From contig CM082587.2 in the NCBI GenBank assembly GCA_040954595.2, forward strand, positions 6,572,001 through 6,636,000: a DNA stretch of 64,000 bases, given 5' to 3'. Both the position numbers and the translations under genes were made by a program. This DNA is from Balanoglossus misakiensis (Eukaryota; Hemichordata). The stretch's first letter is position 1; each line of letters opens with the position of its first letter. Under the pieces are notes generated by a model. That model did no database searches, had not been told where the DNA came from, and saw only the letters and a program-made list of their open reading frames with translations. This document shows positions 26,410 to 36,178 of this stretch, piece by piece.

Positions 26410-29400
26410 CTGGCGGGAAAATAAAACATTGTGTAAGTAAGTCTTTAAAGGGACAGTCTGTCTCTCGCTGCCCCTTTTACATTAGTTATGTTTGATACAA
26501 GAGACCGTTTATGTAATAATGTACATGTGTATATGTAGCGAATGAACGTTCAACCACATGCAACTTCCATCCCAGTTGTATAATACAGTATGAGAGTAAA
26601 AACTCGGCCAAAATGAATAATAAATGGTAAACACCGATTATTCATTTTGGCAAGTTTTTCACTCACGTGTCTACAAGCGGGATGGAGGGTGTGTGTGGTT
26701 GAACGTCGATTCACTATATATCCACATTAATGTAAACGGTGTTTTTTCTGTGCATTCCGTGCAGAGGTGGCCCAACGGGCCGTAGCTACACGGTCGTACA
26801 CGTACAGTGCTCTCGCGTCATATGATTCTTTATTGGATAGGCAGGTCATAAATACATTTCACATATCAAATTATTCCAATTCAACAATAATACGGATGCC
26901 TGTGGGTAAACTCTTTCGGAAATGTCAGCCAAACTACGACAAGTTTTGTAACTGTGTCAGCACTTTTGATGCGGGTCACGTGACGTGACTTGAGAGCGAA
27001 GTTGTCGTTGCTGATTGGTTGGAGCCACCTGGACCACTTCCACTTGGAAATTTCCGTCTAGCCTTCCGTGCATTTTCATAAGAGAGTCAGACGGCGACGC
27101 TGCTGCACGGACCACGAGAAGATGCGGAAAACTCTGGCCCCCAAAACAGAGTTTCTCCGCTGGATAGTTTTCACGACGACAGCGGTAAGTAAAGTAACAG
27201 AAGTAGACACATTTACTCAATTTTTGAACAGAAACATGGGTTATTTTGTGGCGAGTTACGAGCAACTAAAAAGCCAGACGTTTACACCACAGAATTGAAC
27301 AAAATTGATGCGTCACAGTCAGACAGCTCGAGTCAGGGCTTTCCTGCGTTTTAATTCACAAATTCCACCCTTTCGCGTTACTCAACTTGAGATGTACGGT
27401 TTATCAAATTAAGACAAGTCGGTGTTGTAGCTCTACTGGTGGGCGGCGGGTCTTTTTAGCATAAAAACAAGGTAGTTTTTCGGGAAAGGGGAAGGGGTTA
27501 CGTTGAATTGGTAGTGGGTTCGATGAATTGACAGCGGGTCCACGTGTAGTCAGCGCGTTTTCGAGTGTGAGCGAATGCAAATTTTGTATCATGCTACCAT
27601 ACAATGGCAAAAATAAGATTTAAAACGCTTTATTGGGAACGGTTATTTTTATGTGTCCGTACAGTTTTTGTCAAATTTTTTTTTCATCGTAGTTTAAAAT
27701 GTTCCGCTTGGATGTAGGCCTAAACTTGAAAATATGTAAACGTACATAGTGCCACGCTGGGGTTTCAGGCTACTTGTCGGTCAGCGAAGCCCTAAAACAT
27801 GTACTGTCGTCGGGTATGATGTACAATATGCGAACGAACAACATTTTAGCGTACGGTGATCACGGTTGATAGTTGGTTTCGTGTTCATGGATAGGCATTC
27901 AATTTGTTTCCTTACTTTTTGCAGGCCCGGATGAACTGGTTGTGTGTACGTTCCACGCGGATGCTATGATGTTGTACAAGCATGATGTCAGAGTAAGCGG
28001 TATTAGCCAAATTTTGGGCAATTTTTAAGATCTTTCAACGATTCTGACTGGTGCCGGTAGCCAGTTCAGCGAACCGATTTTGCACAAATCTGAAGAATGC
28101 AACAATACGGATGCCATATGTGGATGTCATTACAGTTTGAAAACCAACATGACTACATGCTCGGTGCATGGGTCATTTTTGTTACGGCACCAACAAGTTC
28201 ATCGGCTTTGAATGCTTCGAAAGGTGCTCGTTGTTGTGAGTGTGTGTGTGTGCATGTGTGTGTCACGGTAAGTTGTACGGTATATTAGGGCCATGCAACT
28301 AGCCTACAATGAGGTGAGCGTATGTATGTTCCATGGCTGAATGAAGACCAGTGGATGGTATGAAGTTTCATAACAAGTAAGTTATATAGGCATAAATAAA
28401 ATCCCCGGTGCGGGTGGGTCCCATCCCTCAGACAGTCGGTTAATACTTAATACAGGTTTTTTCAGATATGTCATCTTTCGTCATTATTCAATAAAAAAAT
28501 ATTAAAAACATACATGCACTCATAATACTGGGAGTGGTTTATTTCCGTACCGATCATCTTAGAGCGTGCGTATATAGTTAATATAACTTTTTTGACCTTG
28601 TCATCTTTCGTCATTATTCAATAAAAAATATTAAAAACATACACGCACTCATAATACTGGGACTGGTTTATTTCCGTACCGATCATCTTAGAGCGTGCGT
28701 ATATAGTTAATATAACTTTTTTGACCTTGTCATCTTTCGTCATTATTCAATAAAAAATATTAAAAACATACACGCACTCGTAATACTGAGAGTGGTTTAT
28801 TTCCGTACCGATCATCTTAGAGCGTGCGTATATAGTTAATATAAGTTTTTTGACCTTGTCATCTTTCGTCATTATTCAATAAAAAAAATATTAAAAAACA
28901 TACACGCACTCGTAATACTGAGAGTGGTTTATTTCCGTACCGATCATCTTAGAGCGTGCGTATATAGTTAATATAACTTTTTTGACCTTGTCATCTTTCG
29001 TCATTATTCAATAAAAAATATTAAAAACATACACGCACTCATAATACTGGGACTGGTTTATTTCCGTACCGATCATCTTAGAGCGTGCGTATATAGTTAA
29101 TATAACTTTTTTGACCTTGTCATCTTTCGTCATTATTCAATAAAAAATATTAAAAACATACACGCACTCGTAATACTGAGAGTGGTTTATTTCCGTACCG
29201 ATCATCTTAGAGCGTGCGTATATAGTTAATATAAGTTTTTTGACCTTGTCATCTTTCGTCATTATTCAATAAAAAAAATATTAAAAAACATACACGCACT
29301 CGTAATACTGAGAGTGGTTTATTTCCGTACCGATCATCTTAGAGCGTGCGTATATAGTTAATATAACTTTTTTGACCTTGTCATCTTTCGTCATTATTCA

Positions 29401-32400
29401 ATAAAAAATATTAAAAACATACACGCACTCATAATACTGGGACTGGTTTATTTCCGTACCGATCATCTTAGAGCGTGCGTATATAGTTAATATAAGTTTT
29501 TTGACCTTGTCATCTTTCGTCATTATTCAATAAAAAAAATATTAAAAAACATACACGCACTCGTAATACTGAGAGTGGTTTATTTCCGTACCGATCATCT
29601 TAGAGCGTGCGTATATAGTTAATATAACTTTTTTGACCTTGTCACCTTTCGTCATTATTCAATAAAAAAAAATATTAAAAACATACACGCACTCATAATA
29701 CTGAGAGTGGTTTATTTCCGTACCGATCATCTTAGAGCGTGCGTATATAGTTAATATAACTTTTTTGACCTTGTCATCTTTCGTCATTATTCAATAAAAA
29801 TATTAAAAACATATGTACTGATAAAACTAGGAGTGGTTTATTTCCGTACCGATCATCTTAGGGCTTGCGTATGTCTCTGTTAGCCTGTTTCTATACAGGT
29901 AAAATAACTTGTTTACTTTCCAGTTTTTTTTGTTGAGATCTGTAATCTTTACCCGTTTACCACAACTCCGATCAATAAAACGTTATCGAAACATACTGGT
30001 GTAACCAGAGTGGTTTATTTTGCACCCTTCTTTGCGTTTGTAGGCTGTTAGTTTGTTTTTATGTTATTTACTTTCTTGAGATTTGTAGTTGATGTTTTCT
30101 TTCGTTTTCATGAATATTATAGACTTACATTTCATTTGCTTGTTTTGCAGATGCAGATACCAGAGTTTGTTTCCCCATGCAGCGGTATAGCTGGGGAGGG
30201 AGGGGCAGGTATGTTCCATCCCCGAACGATCATGAACATCGGTCATTCACTTCACTTCATTTCCTTGTTTTGCAGATCCAGAGACGAGATCAACTCATAG
30301 TGGTATTCATCAACCAAGCTGGGGCCTAAGTGACTAGTTATTTTCGCCATGAAGCAGCATAGCTGGGTGCGGTATGGGTAGTATGTTCAATGGCTGAACG
30401 AAGACCAGAGGTTTCAGGCAAGGTTTGACAAACTATATAGACATCAAAGCCCCTCTTTTCATGGTGGCCATTTTGGAGATTTTTTTCGATTCAGACTGGT
30501 GCCGTCACCCAGTCAAGCAAACTGATTTTACAAAACATGCATGTAACAATATGGACCCGGTACTATATGTGGATGTCAGTTCAAGGTTTCAAAACCGACC
30601 TGACTGCTAGATGCAAGGGGTGGCCATTTTGTTATGGCACAAACATGTCCGCCATCTTTGTAGGAGACATTCCATTTACATATTTTTCATTTATTCCAGG
30701 GATGCCATAGATGATTGCCAGCCCGTGTGATTGATGTCCAGAGATTACTGCATGGTTGTGGGAAGGTAAGAATTGTGAGAAAGAAATGTGAAGCAATGAC
30801 GGAGACAATCGGTAGGGGGTGTGGGGTGTGTTTGATCACAATGTCCAGGAGTTGTCTGTTTAACTAAGTACAATTAGAAGCTTGTATGGGCAGATCTCTA
30901 TCGTTGTTGCAGTAAAATTTAATCAAGTTGCCAAACAGAGAGTGAAATTCCAGACAACCATACATATTTGCATAAGAGTGAAATTCCAGACAGCCGTACA
31001 GATTTGCATAAGAGTGAAATTCCAGACATGCAGCCGTACAGATTTGAATGAAGTACCATCTGGCGTACAGTGGTGATCATGCTTTGTTTCATGCATGTCC
31101 ATGGATATTATAGACATTCATTTCTACATTCCTTGTTTTGCAGATGCAAAGACCAGATGGGGTATCCGGCAACCAAGCTGAGGACGAAGTGTCCATTTTC
31201 CGCGATGCAGCTGTAACTGTTACTGGCAGTCAACAATGACCACCATGCATCCAATTGACAATTTTGTATTTCCATTGATGTTTACCAAGTTTATGCAATT
31301 CAATGCTATGGTATGAGTCATAAGTTTATGGTTTCAAACTTTGAAATTAAAATTCTCAATGAACTAGATTAAAATGAAATACTTGTGTCTGTATCATTGT
31401 ATTACCCCAACACTGCCTTGATGTTGAGATAATTAAAACGGGTACGGTCAAAGGTCGGCCCGTTAATTTAAATCAAACTCTGTTGTCCCATTGAAACTCA
31501 AAAAGCGTCAGGTTTGCAAGCATTATATATACTGACGTATGGGGCGCACCACATAGGCTAACCATGTTGTCTTTGCTGTGAAATGCGTGTACATGGACAA
31601 CATAAAGTTGTCAGTTGATAATTTAATTAATATCAATGTGATCATACACATTGATGAAGATGACAGGTACGTTTATTAAGACATTTTCAGCAAGCAGTTT
31701 CGGATAATACAAAAATGACAACTATGATAATATTGACAAATCAATCGGTTTTGCATAAAAGATTGCCTAATGTGTCACGATAAATTCTGGAAATGCGTCT
31801 TACAAACACCAAAGTCAAACCATTAGCGCTATGAATTTTAAATATCAGTACATAGTATTTCCGTAGCGTGCAATTAAGTTCACGAGTTACTCTTTTAAAC
31901 ACTGTATGAAGACGTCAGTTCTTTACACTTATACGGCCATTCAGCGTATTTCGTATTGTATAAAAAAGCACATATTTCCAGCGGCGATGTTTGTCACATT
32001 TACGACATTACAGGCGTTTTTGTGCACGTAACCTTTTGTCATAGCTAAGGCTTTTGGTGATTCTTGTAACAATCAGCCCCCCCCCCCCCCCCCCCCGCCT
32101 GTTCGTGCAAGTATTGTCAACCAGTTGAATGCGGTGCCCGACGTCACTCAACCATGTTGTCGGTGTTTTACGGCACAAATGGTTTTAATTAACGGTGGTT
32201 GCGTTGCCATTGTCCCGGTTGACAACTTGACGAACGCCGCCGCTGCCGATTGAATCCCCGGAGAGTGACACACGCGTGTTTGTGGTAAACTTCGCGGTTC
32301 TGATAGTTATACAACACTGAAAAAGTCTCTCACCCCCGGAAATACCTACCGACCTAAAAAACATTAAGACACACACTCGTTATTTCAAAAATACTGCGTA

Positions 32401-34463
32401 TATTGCGAGGATAACAAATTAACTACCATATTTGGGCATTTTACTTGTTGTAAATCTCTCCTAATGAACCATTTACGAGTTTTATTAGACACACGGCCGC
32501 TCCATAATCCGGCCATTAAAATATAAATCCACCGAGGTCATCACATTATTCGGAATATCATTAATGCCGATAAATTACAATAATCCACTTAAATCGTTAG
32601 AATCATCATAGGCGTAATACCTTATTTGCTTTTGGGAGAAAGACATCCCACGGAATCTGAAAGTATGGATTTTCCCATTTATAATTGCTTCTTCGGCGAG
32701 CACTTTGTAACACCGATACTGCGCGCACCTTTAGTGTAAAGAGGCATTTTCTTCTTCTATCATAAATACCATATATTATTATCACATGAACATGTGGGAA
32801 ATATTGGTGGTATTGTTATGGTTTTGGGTTTCTCTTTGATCCCCTCTTAATATTTTCAGTTCAAACTTCAATATTAAACTTAGTTGAAATATATAAGGCA
32901 GTCAATTTAGTGGATAAATAAAAGAGGACCGAGTCAGCATTTCTTCACGATTGTTATATTTTTTACAGTGGATATAATCGATTCATGAAGCGTCAAACTC
33001 AAAGACGTTGTCTTGACAGCAAAACCTGTACACACGAATTGGATCTATTCTGGGTTAATTGCATGTGGTTATAGTGTAAAGAATCTGACCGAAGTGCACG
33101 TGCTATATAGGCCTATATATTTCTCATTTTGTTTTGTACAATGGCACGATAATAATTTTTTCTCAAGTACATAATTACACTTTTTACTGTGTCATGCAAG
33201 TATCCCCAAAGGTCCCAATCGTGTTTTAGCAAATTAAGTTAGAATTGTTTCGACTTATGTGTGCTGCTAATTAATGCGCGTTTCCAACGAACAGGGTAAA
33301 ATTCCGGGGGGGGAACTAAAAATCTATGCCCACTGCCCAAATTCCTTGGCGACAGTACTGCCTGGCGACCACGGCGGCCACATCGAACTTGAAGTTGACA
33401 TCATTGTCGACGTCTCTTTTAGCACACTTTTATCTTTCGGCTATGTTAGACAAGTATGAATCCAAATTTTAGGATCGCGAAAAGCATAGTAATGTTCATT
33501 TTTCCGAATACTTATTGCGCGCAAAGCTCATGAAGGAGGGTAAAAAAATGCATGGCGGGCACCCCCCCCCCCCCCCAATGATCACTTGCAACTTATCCCG
33601 AAGTTTTTTCCAATCTCGCCATAAGTATGTATCTACGGGTTTGTAGTTAAAATGCTTTCCATGAAGTTCTAATAAAACAGGGATACATTATTTCAACAAC
33701 TATGCACAAATTTCTTTTCGCGGTAGTTTTTTTTCTTATCCAAGCATAAGCATTTGAACGAAACCGTCGTCTACGATCCCCGGATTCTGTTGATCGTAAC
33801 AAGGAAAATGACTTTTGACTTTTTCTCGCGAGAAACGACAATACCCCTCGAAAGATAGTCAAGACAGAAAAACTACCCATCCAAGACTATGTGACGTTAT
33901 AATACGCTGTGATATCTAATATTCACCATAAGCTGGAATCGGCATCGTAGCTTGATGCCAGGCAGGGCCAAAGAGTCCGAAAATACCTTTAAAATGCGTC
34001 TTATCTATACTTTAATGACTCCCACGGCCAAACCACGTCCTAGAAACGACTTAAGTCACATTTGATCAAGCTGACATCATCGAAAATCAAGCTGTCGTGG
34101 TCTTTGAAAAAAACTTTACACCCGAAGAGTAATTCCAACCCAGATCACCTCTGCTCGATTGCGTGTGCTTTTACAAGAGAGACCGACTCATTCCTGAACC
34201 CAAAACACGTTTTCTTTGGTCGACTTCGGCTCTGAAATATGATATCGATCGACAGAAAGATCAATAAAGCCCGGGACACATCTCAAATGTCCGTCCCGGG
34301 AGACCACGGGCGTGCAGAAAAATGAACGGCGTCTTACCCCTCCTCTCTTCCCGGTGAAGGCGCCGCGTCCCCTGTCGCGACCACGGCCACGACCGTAGAT
34401 ACCAGGCAGCGCATTGCTGATGATGAGTAAGGCCACTAGGAGTACGTGCACGGACACTTTCAT
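26254..34463 (-). CDS. divergent galaxin-like secreted protein, split gene (inferred)
   Basis: Two exons are joined here by inference. Exon 1 (34463 down to 34338, 42 codons) encodes a signal peptide (MKVSVHVLLVALLIISNA) and an Arg/Gly segment (GRGRGRDRGRG), and ends at donor GGAGGG followed by GTAAGA. The last exon (26409 down to 26254) follows acceptor TTATTTTCCCGCCAG. It encodes 51 residues with dicysteine repeats, including DYASMCCDG, PDCCGTIGYDK and KCRCEIV before TAA. Both edges are phase 0, so they join in frame to 93 residues. The layout (signal peptide plus Arg-rich exon, phase-0 intron, galaxin exon) copies the two clear galaxin-like genes at 40-43 kb on the same strand. Galaxins are secreted matrix proteins first found in coral skeleton; related proteins occur in other animals. 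The intron of about 7.9 kb is unusually long and may hide further exons, or the two exons may belong to different genes. Confidence 0.5.
26530..26720. mobile_element. MITE-like hairpin element
   Basis: The left end TATATGTAGCGAATGAACG and the following GTTCAACCACA are the inverted near-copy of the right end, which runs through TGTGGTTGAACGTCGATTCA to TATATA. The inner arms also pair: AAAACTCGGCCAAAATGAAT against ATTCATTTTGGCAAGTTTTT. The whole 191 bp can fold as one long imperfect hairpin and has no coding capacity. TA-rich ends suit a TA-target (Tc1/mariner-like) nonautonomous transposon. Confidence 0.8.
28010..28380. repeat. duplicated block, left copy
   Basis: GATTCTGACTGGTGCC, then CAACAATACGGATGCC, TGTGGATGTCA and GGCACCAACA, and later GGCTGAATGAAGACCAG, all have clear counterparts at 30375-30660. 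Identity is patchy, so the duplication is older than the satellite expansion between the copies. Confidence 0.65.
28471..30033. repeat. satellite array, 129-132 bp unit with trimeric higher-order repeat
   Basis: Eleven units begin TCATCTTTCG (one is TCACCTTTCG) at 28471, 28601, 28730, 28859, 28991, 29120, 29249, 29381, 29510, 29642 and 29774; the eleventh diverges toward its end. A strongly diverged twelfth runs to about 30033. Unit lengths run 130, then 129-129-132 twice, then 129-132-132. Units 2-4 (28601-28990) and 5-7 (28991-29380) appear identical by eye over 390 bp, so the trimer was copied as a block. Every unit contains CAATAAAAA and GCGTATATAGTTAATATAA. There is no coding capacity. 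Confidence 0.95.
30375..30660. repeat. duplicated block, right copy
   Basis: It contains GGCTGAACGAAGACCAG, GATTCAGACTGGTGCC, TAACAATATGGACCC, TGTGGATGTCAG and GGCACAAACATG, matching the left copy at 28010-28380 but in a rotated order. The rotation suggests the two are parts of an older tandem array with a longer unit, later split by the satellite. Confidence 0.6.
30939..31050. repeat. 36-bp minisatellite, three copies
   Basis: Copies start AGAGTGAAATTCCAGACA at 30939, 30975 and 31011. Each runs on to a TACA-GATTTG-like end. The third has a 4-bp insertion (CATG). The period is a multiple of three, so a frame with RVKFQT repeats stays open, but no gene context supports translation. Confidence 0.8.
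31331..34337. other. intronic or intergenic spacer, no exon seen
   Basis: This AT-rich sequence would lie inside the inferred long intron of the divergent galaxin-like gene. Poly-C tracts are near 32078-32096 and 33562-33576. A TCTCGCGAGA palindrome is at 33824-33833. I looked for further dicysteine-repeat exons on the - strand and saw none. Confidence 0.4.
33824..33833. promoter_or_regulatory. TCTCGCGAGA palindrome, fourth copy
   Basis: A perfect core in the context TTCTCGCGAGAAAC, shared with the 20440 copy. It lies about 630 bp downstream of the - strand exon ending at 34463, within the inferred intron. Confidence 0.35.
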
Positions 34464-34545
34464 CCTGAGTCTTCTTCAACGCTAGGTCCAGAACAAAAGC
34501 TGCGCTTATTTTGTTTTTCCGTAATTTGACAGAGAATATGCCGCA

Positions 34546-34552
34546 ATTTATA
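34546..34552 (-). promoter_or_regulatory. TATA box of the divergent galaxin-like gene
   Basis: On the - strand the sequence reads GCGCGTATAAATTGCGG, about 83 bases upstream of the ATG at 34463. The GCGC-n-TATAAA form resembles the promoters of the two clear galaxin-like genes (GCGC-n-TATAAAAGGG). A start site near 34518 would give a 5' UTR of about 55 bases with no intron. Confidence 0.5.
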
Positions 34553-34559
34553 CGCGCAT

Positions 34560-36044
34560 AATGTATTCAAAATCCGGTGACGTTGCCTGATTCGCTGGTA
34601 ATATCTTATGTGCAATGCATCATGGGTCACCCACATCCGTCCCACGTGTTCAATCAACCATTTGCGGACAATTAGACGGAAGATTGGTAATTTTAATATT
34701 TGAAATATCCGACATACATAAAATAACGGGCAGTGCCTTTGGGACTTGGAAAGTGTCGAGCCAAGTATGACTGAAAGTTTAGGCGTTAAATTTTGTAATA
34801 TTGGCAAGTTTAATAAGCGAGATGTAACAAAATGTGTAGAAACGCCCTATTCCTTGCACATTGTACCGTCGTTTACTGACACTGTGTAGTTGACTAGCTG
34901 TCTGTGTCATCTCGTGCAGTGTGTCACTCAATCGCGAAGGATTAATATTTGAGCGACACCGGATTCTTCGTAGGCAGCGTGTATACCTGGTTGAGATGTC
35001 TTTAAAATTTCATTGCTTTTGGAAACGTGTGAAACTGTGACTAGGCGAAGCAAAAAGATAAGGCCGGGGTCATCGGGAGGAGGTTGATTTAGTATTAACG
35101 AGATGGGCTCAGTCAGGCAATGCGGGGACATGCGTTTAACTTAAAAGGAGGGGTGCCCCGTGCATCAGACATTTTTGTTTTGTTTCTGACATTCAACCAG
35201 TTTCATGTTACAGAACTACCCTATAGGCATCGTTGATTTGTCTGTGTGGACGCGACATTTTCTTTCAGTGCCGCACAAAAGCGGAAATTTTCTACGTCAC
35301 AAGTTTTATCCCCAAGCACATTTTGGGACGGGGATATAACCAGATTATGGTTTTTTACTGCGTATCATAAAACGCGCCGTCGTTTCCCTCGTAACGGATT
35401 GAGAAACGACTCCAACACGAACCAGAAATACTGTAAACACTCATCTTTGTTACGACTCCCCACACACTTAAATACAGTAAAGAATTGAAGGGTTTGGAAG
35501 GAGTATCTTTTTCTTCGATGCTACCAACGGTAGAATAGGAGCCCGTCAGAAAATGTCGACTTTGTCATTCTAAGAGTATATAAACACGTGTACACCTTTA
35601 AAATAACCCCAAACAAAGTTTCTATTTTAAAAGCTTATGACAGGTAGAATTTCGGCTAAGAATTGTTTAAAACTTGGCTTTCTAGTTAAATAAACTAGCC
35701 ATCTGCAAAGTTAGCACATGTTAAAGAATGCAGTGACAAAACGTATTCACCAATTTGACGAGATTATACGGCTTACAGTGACAAGACGTATGCGCAAACG
35801 CGGTCTCCTGACACAGAAGACGAGATTGTCACCGGCTTAAAATATCAACAGGTTGTGCGGCGTTGCTGTTCAGAGATTACAGCTAATCTCGCACTTCTAA
35901 TTTTATTGCATTTTAATCATTCAAAGCGAATAAACAAGCAAAGAAAATTAACAGACTTGGCAGAAGTGGTAACGGTGGCAGCGAGCTCTTTTAGTCCCCG
36001 CGAATGAAGTCCGAAGGGGGCATAACGATTTGGCTCGGTCTATT
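34560..36044. other. no supported gene
   Basis: Only short chance frames are present on both strands; I see no repeats or motifs worth listing. Confidence 0.4.

Positions 36045-36178
<134 letters not shown>

Larger units (their letters stand above)
27122..31330 (+). ncRNA. putative multi-exon transcript, mostly noncoding
   Basis: A series of exon-like blocks with good splice signals lies on the + strand. They are 27122-27184 (starts ATG, ends at GTAAGT), 27925-27992 (acceptor TTTTTGCAG, donor GTAAGC), 30151-30208 (TGTTTTGCAG, GTATGT), 30276-30371 (TGTTTTGCAG, GTATGG), 30700-30765 (TTATTCCAG, GTAAGA) and a terminal block from 31144 (TGTTTTGCAG). The first block could encode 21 residues, but several joins hit stops quickly. 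I favour a noncoding or rapidly decaying duplicated transcript unit. It lies antisense within the inferred intron of the divergent galaxin-like gene. Confidence 0.25.
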
